A stretch of 64,000 bases of DNA from Rhabditoides inermis (lineage: Eukaryota; Nematoda; Chromadorea; Rhabditida; Rhabditidae), in assembly GCA_963966185.1 (NCBI GenBank), contig CAWZYM010000402.1:545001-609000 (forward strand), in the 5' to 3' direction. A program made the position numbers and the translations under genes. Positions within the stretch are counted from its first letter, which is position 1; every line of letters starts with the position of its first letter. Below the pieces are notes generated by a model. That model saw only the letters and a program-made list of their open reading frames with translations. It searched no databases and was not told the origin of the DNA. Positions 1 to 8,958 of the stretch are shown here, piece after piece.

Positions 1-71
1 ATTTGACAACATCTCGAATCGATTTCAGTAAACACACTCTCATGCATTGTAGACAGCAAGTAGTAAACGAA

Positions 72-184
72 GCACGGATGGCCGAGTGGTCTAAGGCGCC
101 AGACTCAAGCGATCGCTTCATACGAGCATGTGTGGGCATTCTGGTATCGGAAACGATGCGTGGTTTCGAACCCCACTCCGTGCA
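72..184 (+). tRNA. tRNA-Leu(CAA), unit L1
   Basis: Model for the Leu genes. Acceptor GCACGGA pairs with TCCGTGC, discriminator A. D stem GCC/GGC, anticodon stem CCAGA/TCTGG, long type-II variable arm and T arm follow. The loop CTCAAG gives anticodon CAA at 106-108. A 29-nt intron (110-138) sits after position 37, as in eukaryotic tRNA-Leu(CAA). This copy has a G-to-T change in the T stem. Confidence 0.85.
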
Positions 185-231
185 AATCTTTTGCCAAAAT
201 GTATTGGCAGTACTCTGAACAACAAAACTTT

Positions 232-316
232 TGCTCCATGGGAGGATCGAACTCCCGACCTCGGCATTTCTTACAACATATAAGTACCACGCGCTAACCG
301 ACTGCGCCAATGGAGC
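232..316 (-). tRNA. tRNA-Ile(UAU), unit L1
   Basis: Model for the Ile genes. On the minus strand the acceptor GCTCCAT pairs with ATGGAGC, discriminator A. Anticodon stem TGGTA/TGCCG, loop CTTATA gives anticodon UAU (280-282). An 11-nt intron (268-278) follows position 37. The T arm is GGGAG-TTCGATC-CTCCC. Intron-bearing tRNA-Ile(UAU) is usual in animals. Confidence 0.92.
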
Positions 317-433
317 ACGTTTTAGCAATGCAGTGTTCCGAATTCGATTTCTCTTGTTTTTCATTTGACAACATCTCGACTCAATTTCAGTAAACACACT
401 CTCATGCATTGTAGACAGCAAGTAGTAAACGCA

Positions 434-546
434 GCACGGATGGCCGAGTGGTCTAAGGCGCCAGACTCAAGCGATCGCTTCATACGAGCATGTGTGGGCA
501 TTCTGGTATCGGAAACGATGCGTGGGTTCGAACCCCACTCCGTGCA
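434..546 (+). tRNA. tRNA-Leu(CAA), unit L2
   Basis: Complete Leu gene, intron 472-500. Confidence 0.92.
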
Positions 547-593
547 AATTTTTTGCCAAAATGTATTGGCAGTACTCTGAACAACAAAACTTT

Positions 594-678
594 TGCTCCA
601 TGGGAGGATCAAACTCCCGACCTCGGCATTTCTTACAACATATAAGTACCACGCGCTAACCGACTGCGCCAATGGAGC
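594..678 (-). tRNA. tRNA-Ile(UAU), unit L2
   Basis: Ile gene with C56 of the T loop (B box) changed to T; possibly weakened. Confidence 0.8.
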
Positions 679-795
679 ACGTTTTAGCAATGCAGTGTTC
701 CGAATTCGATTTCTCTCGTATTTCATTTGACAACATCTTGACTCGATTTCAGTAAACACACTCTCATGCATTGTAGACAGCAAGTAGTAAACGCA

Positions 796-908
796 GCGCG
801 GATGGCCGAGTGGTCTAAGGCGCCAGACTCAAGCGATCGCTTCATACGAGCATGTGTGGGCATTCTGGTATCGGAAACGATGCGTGGGTTCGAACCCCAC
901 TCCGTGCA
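796..908 (+). tRNA. tRNA-Leu(CAA), unit L3
   Basis: Leu gene; acceptor reads GCGCGGA, giving a G.U pair. Confidence 0.88.
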
Positions 909-955
909 AATCTTTTGCCAAAATGTATTGGCAATACTCTGAACAACAAAACTTT

Positions 956-1040
956 TGCTCCATGGGAGGATCGAACTCTCGACCTCGGCATTTCTTACAA
1001 CATATAAGTACCACGCGCTAACCGACTGCGCCAATGGAGC
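956..1040 (-). tRNA. tRNA-Ile(UAU), unit L3
   Basis: Ile gene with one T-stem substitution. Confidence 0.85.
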
Positions 1041-1157
1041 ACGTTTTAGCAATGCAGTGTTCCGAATTCGATTTCTCTCGTATTTCATTTGACAACATCT
1101 CGACTCGATTTCAGTAAACACACTCTTATGCATTGTAGACAGCAAGCAGTAAACGCA

Positions 1158-1270
1158 GCACGGATGGCCGAGTGGTCTGAGGCGCCAGACTTAAGCGATC
1201 GCTTCATACGAGCATGTGTGGGCATTCTGGTATCGGAAACGATGCGTGGGTTCGAACCCCACTCCGTGCA
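1158..1270 (+). tRNA. tRNA-Leu(UAA), unit L4
   Basis: Leu body with loop CTTAAG, so anticodon UAA instead of CAA; the D loop also has A-to-G. Still a leucine anticodon. Confidence 0.88.
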
Positions 1271-1317
1271 AATCTTTTACCAAAATGTTTTGGCAGTACA
1301 CTGAACAACAAAACTTT

Positions 1318-1402
1318 TGCTCCATAGGAGGATCGAACTCCCGACCTCGGCATTTCTTACAACATATAAGTACCACGCGCTAACCGACTGCGCCAATGAA
1401 GC
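1318..1402 (-). tRNA. tRNA-Ile(UAU), unit L4
   Basis: Ile gene; acceptor has a T-G wobble and one T-stem base is changed. Confidence 0.82.
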
Positions 1403-1519
1403 ACGTTTTAGCAATGCAGTGTTCCGAATTCGATTTCTCTCGTATTTCATTTGACAACATCTCGACTCGATTTCAGTAAACACACTCTCATGCATTGTAG
1501 ACAGCAAGCAGTAAACGCA

Positions 1520-1632
1520 GCACGGATGGCCGAGTGGTCTGAGGCGCCAGACTTAAGCGATCGCTTCATACGAGCATGTGTGGGCATTCTGGTATCGGAA
1601 ACGATGCGTGGGTTCGAACCCCACTCCGTGCA
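1520..1632 (+). tRNA. tRNA-Leu(UAA), unit L5
   Basis: Same UAA anticodon and D-loop change as unit L4; the two units are a recent duplicate. Confidence 0.88.
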
Positions 1633-1679
1633 AATCTTTTACCAAAATGTTTTGGCAGTACACTGAACAACAAAACTTT

Positions 1680-1764
1680 TGCTCCATAGGAGGATCGAAC
1701 TCCCGACCTCGGCATTTCTTACAACATATAAGTACCACGCGCTAACCGACTGCGCCAATGGAGC
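1680..1764 (-). tRNA. tRNA-Ile(UAU), unit L5
   Basis: Ile gene with one T-stem change. Confidence 0.88.
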
Positions 1765-1881
1765 ACGTTTTAGCAATGCAGTGTTCCGAATTCGATTTCT
1801 CTCGTATTTCATTTGACAACATCTGGACTCGATTTCAGTAAACACACTCTCATGCATTGTAGACAGCAAGTGGTAAACGCA

Positions 1882-1994
1882 GCACGGATGGCCGAGTGGT
1901 CTAAGGCGCCAGACTCAAGCGATCGCTTCATACGAGCATGTGTGGGCATTCTGGTATCGGAAACGATGCGTGGGTTCGAACCCCACTCCGTGCA
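1882..1994 (+). tRNA. tRNA-Leu(CAA), unit L6
   Basis: Complete Leu gene. Confidence 0.92.
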
Positions 1995-2041
1995 AATCTT
2001 TTACCAAAATGTTTTGGCAGTACACTGAACAACAAAACTTT

Positions 2042-2126
2042 TGCTCCATGGGAGGATCGAACTCCCGACCTCGGCATTTCTTACAACATATAAGTACCAC
2101 GCGCTAACCGACTGCGCCAATGGAGC
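2042..2126 (-). tRNA. tRNA-Ile(UAU), unit L6
   Basis: Complete Ile gene. Confidence 0.92.
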
Positions 2127-2243
2127 ACGTTTTAGCAAGGCAGTGTTCCGAATTCGATTTCTCTCGTATTTCATTTGACAACATCTCGACTCGATTTCAG
2201 TAAACACACTCTCATGCATTGTAGACAGCAAGCAGTAAACGCA

Positions 2244-2355
2244 GCACGGATGGCCGAGTGGTCTAAGGCGCCAGACTCAAGCGATCGCTTCATACGAGCA
2301 TGTGTGGGCATTCTGGTATCGGAAACGATGCGTGGGTTCGAACCCACTCCGTGCA
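2244..2355 (+). tRNA. tRNA-Leu(CAA), unit L7, T arm damaged
   Basis: One C is missing from the 3' side of the T stem, so the T arm cannot form normally; likely inactive. Confidence 0.7.
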
Positions 2356-2402
2356 AATCTTTTACCAAAATGTTTTGGCAGTACACTGAACAACAAAACT
2401 TT

Positions 2403-2487
2403 TGCTCTATGGGAGGATCGAACTCCCGACCTCGGCATTTCTTACAACATATAAGTACCACGCGCTAACCGACTGCGCCAATGGAGC
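2403..2487 (-). tRNA. tRNA-Ile(UAU), unit L7
   Basis: Ile gene with one acceptor substitution. Confidence 0.85.
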
Positions 2488-2599
2488 ACGTTTTAGCAAT
2501 GCAGTGTTCCGAATTCGATTTCTCTCGTATTTCATTTGACAACATCTCGACTCGATTTCAGTAAACACACTCTCATGCATTGTAGACAGCGTAAACGCA

Positions 2600-2712
2600 G
2601 CACGGATGGCCGAGTGGTCTAAGGCGCCAGACTCAAGCGATCGCTTCATACGAGCATGTGTGGGCATTCTGGTATCGGAAACGATGCGTGGGTTCGAACC
2701 CCACTCCGTGCA
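2600..2712 (+). tRNA. tRNA-Leu(CAA), unit L8
   Basis: Complete Leu gene; 6 bp are missing just upstream. Confidence 0.9.
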
Positions 2713-2759
2713 AATCTTTTGCCAAAATGTAGTGGCAGTACACTGAACAACAAAACTTT

Positions 2760-2844
2760 TGCTCCATGGGAGGATCGAACACCCGACCTCGGCATTTCTT
2801 ACAACATATAAGTACCACGCGCTAACCGACTGCGCCAATTGAGC
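2760..2844 (-). tRNA. tRNA-Ile(UAU), unit L8
   Basis: Ile gene with one acceptor substitution. Confidence 0.85.
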
Positions 2845-2961
2845 ACGTTTTAGCAATGCAGTGTTCCGAATTCAATTTCTCTCGTATTTCATTTGACAAC
2901 ATCTCGACTCGATTTCAGTAAACACACTCTCATGCATTGTAGACAGCAAGCAGTAAACGCA

Positions 2962-3074
2962 GCACGGATGGCCGAGTGGTCTAAGTCGCCAGACTCAAGC
3001 GATCGCTTCATACGAGCATGTGTGGGCATTCTGGTATCGGAAACGATGCGTGGGTTCGAACCCCACTCCGTGCA
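2962..3074 (+). tRNA. tRNA-Leu(CAA), unit L9
   Basis: Leu gene with a G-to-T change in the D stem. Confidence 0.82.
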
Positions 3075-3121
3075 AATCTTTTACCAAAATGTTTTGGCAG
3101 TACACTGAACAACAAAACTTT

Positions 3122-3206
3122 TGCTCCATGGGAGGATCGAACTCCCGACCTCGGCATTTCTTACAACATATAAGTACCACGCGCTAACCGACTGCGCCAA
3201 TGGAGC
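3122..3206 (-). tRNA. tRNA-Ile(UAU), unit L9
   Basis: Complete Ile gene. Confidence 0.92.
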
Positions 3207-3323
3207 ACGTTTTAGCAATGCAGTGTTCCGAATTCGATTTCTCTCGTATTTCATTTGACAACATCTCGACTCGATTTCAGTAAACACACTCTCATGCATT
3301 GTAGACAGCAAGCAGTAAACGCA

Positions 3324-3436
3324 GCACGGATGGCCGAGTGGTCTAAGGCGCCAGACTCAAGCGATCGCTTCATACGAGCATGTGTGGGCATTCTGGTATC
3401 GGAAACGATGCGTGGGTTCGAACCCCACTCCGTGCA
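3324..3436 (+). tRNA. tRNA-Leu(CAA), unit L10
   Basis: Complete Leu gene. Confidence 0.92.
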
Positions 3437-3483
3437 AATCTTTTACCAAAATGTTTTGGCAGTACACTGAACAACAAAACTTT

Positions 3484-3568
3484 TGCTCCATGGGAGGATC
3501 GAACTCCCGACCTCGGCATTTCTTACAACATATAAGTACCACGCGCTAACCGACTGCGCCAATGGAGA
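3484..3568 (-). tRNA. tRNA-Ile(UAU), unit L10
   Basis: Ile gene whose first base G1 is T, breaking the terminal acceptor pair. Confidence 0.78.
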
Positions 3569-3685
3569 ACGTTTTAGCAATGCAGTGTTCCGAATTCGAT
3601 TTCTCTCGTATTTCATTTGACAACATCTCGACTCGATTTCAGTAAACACACTGTCATGCGTTGTAGACAGCAAGTATTAAACGCA

Positions 3686-3798
3686 GCACGGATGGCCGAG
3701 TGGTCTAAGGCGCCAGACTCAAGCGATCGCTTCATACGAGCATGTGTGGGCATTCTGGTATCGGAAACGATGCGTGGGTTCGAACCCCACTCCGTGCA
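3686..3798 (+). tRNA. tRNA-Leu(CAA), unit L11
   Basis: Complete Leu gene. Confidence 0.92.
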
Positions 3799-3845
3799 AA
3801 TCTTTTGCCAAAATGTATTGGCAATACTCTGAACAACAAAACTTT

Positions 3846-3930
3846 TGCTCCATGGGAGGATCGAACTCCCGACCTCGGCATTTCTTACAACATATAAGTA
3901 CCACGCGCTAACCGACTGCGCCAATGGAGC
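3846..3930 (-). tRNA. tRNA-Ile(UAU), unit L11
   Basis: Complete Ile gene. Confidence 0.92.
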
Positions 3931-4047
3931 ACGTTTTAGCAATGCAGTGTTCCGAATTCGATTTCTCTCGTATTTCATTTGACAACATCTCGTCTCGATT
4001 TCAGTAAACACACTCTCATGCATTGTAGACAGCAAGTAGTAAACGCA

Positions 4048-4160
4048 GCACGGATGGCCGAGTGGTCTAAGGCGCCAGACTCAAGCGATCGCTTCATACG
4101 AGCATGTGTGGGCATTCTGGTATCGGAAACGATGCGTGGGTTCGAACCCCACTCCGTGCA
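4048..4160 (+). tRNA. tRNA-Leu(CAA), unit L12
   Basis: Complete Leu gene. Confidence 0.92.
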
Positions 4161-4207
4161 AATCTTTTGCCAAAATGTATTGGCAGTACTCTGAACAACA
4201 AAACTTT

Positions 4208-4292
4208 TGCTCCATGGGAGGATCGAACTCCCGACCTCGGCATTTCTTACAACATATAAGTACCACGCGCTAACCGACTGCGCCAATGGAGC
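4208..4292 (-). tRNA. tRNA-Ile(UAU), unit L12
   Basis: Complete Ile gene. Confidence 0.92.
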
Positions 4293-4408
4293 ACGTTTTA
4301 GCAATGCAGTGTTCGAATTCGATTTCTCTCGTATTTCATTTGACAACATCTCGACTCGATTTCAGTAAACACACTCTCATGCATTGTAGACAGCAAGTAG
4401 TAAACGAA

Positions 4409-4521
4409 GCACGGATGGCCGAGTGGTCTAAGGCGCCAGACTCAAGCGATCGCTTCATACGAGCATGTGTGGGCATTCTGGTATCGGAAACGATGCGTGG
4501 GTTCGAACCCCACTCCGTGCA
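4409..4521 (+). tRNA. tRNA-Leu(CAA), unit L13
   Basis: Complete Leu gene. Confidence 0.92.
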
Positions 4522-4568
4522 AAACTTTTGCCAAAATGTATTGGCAGTACTCTGAACAACAAAACTTT

Positions 4569-4653
4569 TGCTCCATGGGAGGATCGAACTCCCGACCTCG
4601 GCATTTCTTACAACATATAAGTACCACGCGCTAACCGACTGCGCCAATGGAGC
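4569..4653 (-). tRNA. tRNA-Ile(UAU), unit L13
   Basis: Complete Ile gene. Confidence 0.92.
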
Positions 4654-4769
4654 ACGTTTTAGCAATGCAGTGTTCGAATTCGATTTCTCTCGTATTTCAT
4701 TTGACAACATCTCGACTCGATTTCAGTAAACACACTCTCATGCATTGTAGACAGCAAGTAGTAAACGCA

Positions 4770-4882
4770 GCACGGATGGCCGAGTGGTCTAAGGCGCCAG
4801 ACTCAAGCGATCGCTTCATACGAGCATGTGTGGGCATTCTGGTATCGGAAACGATGCGTGGGTTCGAACCCCACTCCGTGCA
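4770..4882 (+). tRNA. tRNA-Leu(CAA), unit L14
   Basis: Complete Leu gene. Confidence 0.92.
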
Positions 4883-4929
4883 AATCTTTTGCCAAAATGT
4901 ATTGGCAGTACTCTGAACAACAAAACTTT

Positions 4930-5014
4930 TGCTCCATGGGAGGATCGAACTCCCGACCTCGGCATTTCTTACAACATATAAGTACCACGCGCTAACCGAC
5001 TGCGCCAATGGAGC
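4930..5014 (-). tRNA. tRNA-Ile(UAU), unit L14
   Basis: Complete Ile gene. Confidence 0.92.
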
Positions 5015-5130
5015 ACGTTTTAGCAATGCAGTGTTCGAATTCGATTTCTCTCGTATTTCATTTGACAACATCTCGACTCGATTTCAGTAAACACACTCTC
5101 ATGCATTGTAGACAGCAAGTAGTAAACGAA

Positions 5131-5243
5131 GCACGGATGGCCGAGTGGTCTAAGGCGCCAGACTCAAGCGATCGCTTCATACGAGCATGTGTGGGCATTC
5201 TGGTATCGGAAACGATGCGTGGGTTCGAACCCCACTCCGTGCA
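5131..5243 (+). tRNA. tRNA-Leu(CAA), unit L15
   Basis: Complete Leu gene. Confidence 0.92.
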
Positions 5244-5290
5244 AATCTTTTGCCAAAATGTATTGGCAGTACTCTGAACAACAAAACTTT

Positions 5291-5375
5291 TGCTCCATGG
5301 GAGGATCGAACTCCCGACCTCGGCATTTCTTACAACATATAAGTACCACGCGCTAACCGACTGCGCCAATGGAGC
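5291..5375 (-). tRNA. tRNA-Ile(UAU), unit L15
   Basis: Complete Ile gene. Confidence 0.92.
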
Positions 5376-5491
5376 ACGTTTTAGCAATGCAGTGTTCGAA
5401 TTCGATTTCTCTCGTATTTCATTTGACAACATCTCGACTCGATTTCAGTAAACACACTCTCATGCATTGTAGACAGCAAGTAGTAAACGAA

Positions 5492-5604
5492 GCACGGATG
5501 GCCGAGTGGTCTAAGGCGCCAGACTCAAGCGATCGCTTCATACGAGCATGTGTGGGCATTCTGGTATCGGAAACGATGCGTGGGTTCGAACCCCACTCCG
5601 TGCA
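5492..5604 (+). tRNA. tRNA-Leu(CAA), unit L16
   Basis: Complete Leu gene. Confidence 0.92.
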
Positions 5605-5651
5605 AATCTTTTGCCAAAATGTATTGGCAGTACTCTGAACAACAAAACTTT

Positions 5652-5736
5652 TGCTCCATGGGAGGATCGAACTCCCGACCTCGGCATTTCTTACAACATA
5701 TAAGTACCACGCGCTAACCGACTGCGCCAATGGAGC
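5652..5736 (-). tRNA. tRNA-Ile(UAU), unit L16
   Basis: Complete Ile gene. Confidence 0.92.
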
Positions 5737-5853
5737 ACGTTTTAGCAATGCAGTGTTCCGAATTCGATTTCTTTTGTTTTTCATTTGACAACATCTCGAC
5801 TCGATTTCAGTAAACACACTCTCATGCATTGTAGACAGCAAGTAGTAAACGCA

Positions 5854-5966
5854 GCACGGATGGCCGAGTGGTCTAAGGCGCCAGACTCAAGCGATCGCTT
5901 CATACGAGCATGTGTGGGCATTCTGGTATCGGAAACGATGCGTGGGTTCGAACCCCACTCCGTGCA
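5854..5966 (+). tRNA. tRNA-Leu(CAA), unit L17
   Basis: Complete Leu gene; last one before the LINE. Confidence 0.92.
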
Positions 5967-6013
5967 AATTTTTTGCCAAATTGTATTGGCAGTACTCTGA
6001 ACAACAAAACTTT

Positions 6014-6098
6014 TGCTCCATGGGAGGATCAAACTCCCGACCTCGGCATTTCTTACAACATATAAGTACCACGCGCTAACCGACTGCGCCAATGGAGC
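6014..6098 (-). tRNA. tRNA-Ile(UAU), unit L17
   Basis: Ile gene with the same T-loop C56-to-T change as unit L2. Confidence 0.8.
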
Positions 6099-6200
6099 AC
6101 GTTTTAGCAATGCAGTGTTCCGAATTCGATTTCTCTCGTATTTCATTTGACAACATCTTGACTCGATTTCAGTAAACACACTCTCATGCATTGTAGACAG

Positions 6201-6205
6201 CAAGT
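6201..6205. repeat. Target duplication of the LINE, left copy (CAAGT)
   Basis: CAAGT of the tRNA spacer ends here and recurs at 47073-47077 after the LINE tail. The final C of the tail makes the duplication 4 or 5 bp. Confidence 0.75.
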
Positions 6206-6256
6206 CTGCCACTCGCATCTCTCTGCCACTCGCATCCCTCTGCCACTCGCATCTCT
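6206..6256 (+). repeat. LINE 5' tandem repeats, 3 x 17 bp
   Basis: Three copies of CTGCCACTCGCATCTCT (the second with one change) start the LINE, followed by a partial fourth. Repeated 5' monomers often act as internal promoters in LINEs; here that role is inferred. Confidence 0.75.
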
Positions 6257-6385
6257 CTGCCCGCAGCGAGCGGTTGTTTCTGTCTTATTTCCGGCGCGCG
6301 CATCTCTCTCACCCTTCGCTTTGAATCTGTTCCATCTCTATATCCGTCCATGTTTTGATTTTGCCCTGCTTCTGCTTCCCCGCTT

Positions 6386-7333
6386 ATGGACGGTTGTAAC
6401 AAGCGTGCGCGACTTTCTTCCCCTGTTCTGCCACCCGAGATGGAGCTGGGTTCGTCCCCATCATCTGCCGATCTGACCACCTTGGTCGACCAGATCGATG
6501 TTGTTCTCAAGGAGGACACGCTCTCTCCCACTATGGCTCTCTTGTTCCGCTGTGTTTCTGCTCTTATGAAGCGTGCCGATGCGCCTGTCCCCACTCCGCC
6601 TCCGGCACCGATCGATCGCGAAGCGATTCGATCGATTGCCGAGGAGTGTATAGCCGAGAAAGACCGCTCTCACTATGCCGTTTTGATTGGAATGCCCGAG
6701 AGGTTCGATCTCGATCCCAACGGCCGCGTCATTGCTGATTTCGATCGTGTCTGTGGCATCGCGGGTGCTATTGGTTTGGAGTACCGTGTTCTCGATGTGT
6801 TCCGTGCGGGCAAGCGAGATGGCAAGCCGCGAGTCACCAAAGTCAAATTCTCCAATTCCAACGCTGCCTCTGTGTTCATTCGTCTCGTGCAGAAAAACAA
6901 GCGCACTTTTGCGTGTTTCAAGGGTATGCATGCGCGCCCGTCTATGCCCGTTGAGGAACGCACTGCCCTCATGGCACTGCAGGTCGAGTGCACGGACAAG
7001 CGCAAGGCCACCGGCAAGGACTGGGTCATCTATGGGGGTGTGATCACTCTGCGCGAGAACATCCCTGACCTGAAAAAGCAGCTCGCACGTAAGGTCGACG
7101 ATGACTCCGTCCCTGCCTCTCTCGCCGCTCCTCTCTCGCAGTCACTTGCCACCGGCGCTAACGCGCAGCCTCTCCCTCTCACCACTCCCCCTCTCGGCTC
7201 GCGCGGTTTCACCTGGCCGTCGGCCGCTCCCCAGCAGCCGATCGACCATGTGATGGACTCCTCTTCTAGTGTTCCCTCTCCGGAGGTGCTCACTGTGGAG
7301 GAGACGCCGTCGCTGCAGCCAAAAAACCACTAG
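6386..7333 (+). CDS. LINE ORF1 protein (RNA-binding, chaperone-like)
   Basis: A 315-residue frame that starts at an ATG 180 bp inside the LINE and lies directly upstream of the ORF2 frame. The N-terminal 90 residues are acidic and proline-rich. Residues about 90-215 are mixed alpha/beta with many basic residues, as in LINE ORF1 nucleic-acid-binding domains, and the last 80 are low-complexity Ser/Pro/Ala. No zinc knuckle is seen. Position and size fit a CR1-type ORF1 that coats the LINE RNA. The frame is intact. Its penultimate codons form a -1 slippery sequence (7321-7327), so a share of ribosomes may continue into ORF2. I recognise it by context rather than by a signature motif. Confidence 0.75.
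   Translation: MDGCNKRARLSSPVLPPEMELGSSPSSADLTTLVDQIDVVLKEDTLSPTMALLFRCVSALMKRADAPVPTPPPAPIDREAIRSIAEECIAEKDRSHYAVLIGMPERFDLDPNGRVIADFDRVCGIAGAIGLEYRVLDVFRAGKRDGKPRVTKVKFSNSNAASVFIRLVQKNKRTFACFKGMHARPSMPVEERTALMALQVECTDKRKATGKDWVIYGGVITLRENIPDLKKQLARKVDDDSVPASLAAPLSQSLATGANAQPLPLTTPPLGSRGFTWPSAAPQQPIDHVMDSSSSVPSPEVLTVEETPSLQPKNH
7321..7327 (+). promoter_or_regulatory. Candidate -1 ribosomal frameshift site A AAA AAC
   Basis: The heptamer matches X XXY YYZ in the ORF1 frame (CCA AAA AAC CAC TAG), two codons before the ORF1 stop. A slip of -1 enters the ORF2 frame, which is open from here into the endonuclease domain. No clear downstream pseudoknot was found. Confidence 0.55.
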
Positions 7334-7835
7334 CGCGTCATGCAACAGCACCTTCCTCTCGTCTCAAATTGTTCTATTTCAATGCCAGGTCTATTGTGAA
7401 CAAAACCCAATTTCTTTATGCACACATGTCACTGTATAAGCCCGATATTTATGTGATTGTTGAGTCGTTTCTATGCAAATCAATTTTCGATAGTGAGCTC
7501 ATTCGCGATATGCCCTATCTCGTTATGCGCAAGGATAGAAACCGCCACGGTGGTGGTGTACTTGTGTTGGTGCGTGATCATTTTGTTGTGAACTGTGTGA
7601 AACTTTCCCTGAAAAGTAGCTATGATGTGTTAGCCTTTGATTTGTCTTGCGCTATGAAATTCCGTTTTATTTGTGTTTATCGCCCTCCTTCGACTGTCGC
7701 ATCCGCCGATGAATCTCTCACTGACGCGCTCTCTGACCTACTCACTTGCGATCACACCCAAATTGTCGTAGGTGATTTCAATGTCGACCCTACATTTGAT
7801 TCCAAATACTCTCGTTTTCGCGATCTCTGGTCCTC
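7327..7835 (+). pseudogene. LINE ORF2, 5' part: APE-type endonuclease (interrupted)
   Basis: After a -1 shift the frame reads through the first half of an apurinic-endonuclease-like domain. The Asn of NARS, the Glu of VIVES, YRPP, and the Asp/Asn of GDFNVD are visible. There is no ATG near its start, which supports frameshifting or reinitiation. The frame is cut by the Polinton at 7835; removing 7836-43007 rejoins WSS with FDITH and the domain continues on the other side. Confidence 0.9.
7830..7835. repeat. Polinton target duplication, left copy (GTCCTC)
   Basis: GTCCTC immediately precedes AGTAGTATATG and recurs at 43002-43007. Six bp is the usual Polinton duplication length. Confidence 0.93.
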
Positions 7836-8637
7836 AGTAGTATATGTTTGGCCTAGATTACATGACGTCGAAGGTTTCACAACCTATAGGGTGCAAGTTG
7901 CACCCAAAATGTACTTTCGATTACCGTATATTAATTATACGTAATGAACTCATTGTACTGTACGTATTGTCCGGAAATGGTTTGCACTATCAGTTTACGT
8001 GTTTTCTATGAGGTCATGCGCACCTGCAGAGTTCAACTGCACCCACACTTTCTCTCTCTCTCTCTCTCTCCCCACAACATAGACCAGGTGTGTCTAGAGA
8101 GTTGTTGTTGTTCGTTCTCTCTCGTCACACTTTTGTTTAAAGTAAAAGTCAGCACACATCGATGCAAGTTTTTATCGCATGTGTGCAGCAACAGCAGCAG
8201 CAGTCGTGGTGGTGGTGAAGAGGAGGAGGCGACTTCACACACACACACACACAAACATCACTATAAGTACAACATGTACAAACATTAATCTAATGTTAAT
8301 GCTTTGAACATGTTCTACTTACAAAATCAGGGCAGTGTTGATGGGCGTAGAGGAGTTGGCAGCAGCAGCAGCCTACAATCGTTTTGATTAGAACAAATTT
8401 TTTTTTTGCAATTGTAGTAGGGGGCGAGCACTCACGTTTATAGTAGATATCTGAAGAGAAACAGCGAATGTTATGGCGAACGCGGGCGACACATTTCCCC
8501 GCCAGCAACAGTGAGCGAGTGAACTAACGAGTCGACCGCAACGCTTTTATATCACCGACTGAGCACCTTTCGCATAAGCCCCGCCCACAACACTTTCTTT
8601 TAACACAGCAAGTACATTATTTCATCAGTGTATCGTC
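7836..8637. other. Left terminal region: no capsid or replication gene
   Basis: Contains an exact palindrome GGGTGCAAGTTGCACCC (7889-7905), a TC-repeat, a CA-repeat and, on the minus strand, a TATA promoter (8544-8551) aimed at the element end. Candidate donors and acceptors around 8350-8480 suggest a short spliced minus-strand transcript, but no ATG-led frame of note. The true terminal inverted repeat of the ancestral element cannot be told apart from the larger palindrome. Confidence 0.6.
8544..8551 (-). promoter_or_regulatory. TATA box TATAAAAG with upstream GC box
   Basis: On the minus strand GGGCGGGGC is followed by TATAAAAG; start expected near 8515. It would drive an outward transcript toward the element end. 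Confidence 0.6.
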
Positions 8638-8958
8638 ATGTCATCGTCCGGAGAGGAGGGTGAGGATGCTTTTATTTCTTCTCACCTTGATGATGAGCTC
8701 GCGAATAATGTTCCCTCGTTGGCGCAGTTGAAAATATCACAATTCGCTTTCGCTTATGGTCTGAAATACACAGAGACAATGAGCTTCTACAAGCGCTATA
8801 ATGAAATCGCTACACTATACAACAACCTGTCCACTCTGCCGTTTCATAGACGCGAGCGAGTGAAAATCAAGCAAGAAATGGATACGCTGTTTGCGTATTT
8901 GATGAGGCGCTGGAAAGTGTCCGCGGAATCACTATCTCAATTGTTGTTGTATTTTTAG
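8638..8958 (+). CDS. Small acidic/helical Polinton protein, 106 aa (unspliced form)
   Basis: ATG-led frame following a GC-box region, first gene of the left arm. The N terminus is Ser/Glu-rich and acidic; residues 30-106 are predicted mostly helical, with an aromatic stretch near residues 35-50 and a basic patch RRERVKIK around 78-85. No known family is recognised. A donor-like GTGAGG at 8660 and an acceptor TTTTTAG ending at 8958 can remove nearly the whole frame and join the first seven codons to a membrane protein (next entry). The same start codon could thus serve two products. The right arm has an identical arrangement. Confidence 0.55.
   Translation: MSSSGEEGEDAFISSHLDDELANNVPSLAQLKISQFAFAYGLKYTETMSFYKRYNEIATLYNNLSTLPFHRRERVKIKQEMDTLFAYLMRRWKVSAESLSQLLLYF

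Larger units (their letters stand above)
1..6205. repeat. Tandem tRNA-Leu/tRNA-Ile array, left part (units L1-L17)
   Basis: Seventeen head-to-tail copies of a 356-362 bp unit. In each unit a 113-bp tRNA-Leu gene on + is followed about 47 bp later by an 85-bp tRNA-Ile gene on -, so the two converge. T-runs that can end Pol III transcription follow both genes. About 117 bp of AT-rich spacer separates the Ile 5' end from the next Leu 5' end and would hold both upstream regions. L7 has lost one T-stem base; L8 lacks 6 bp of spacer; L12-L15 are 361 bp. The array stops at CAAGT, the target duplication of the LINE, and resumes at 47074. Confidence 0.97.

Noticed and set aside
1..6205. Many repeated open frames of 61-149 codons on both strands in the tRNA array
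   Set aside because: They recur at exactly the array period and cover tRNA genes; their sequence is set by tRNA structure, not by coding.
6184..7351. Minus-strand frames opposite LINE ORF1
   Set aside because: Antisense to a coherent coding frame, without motifs or promoter.
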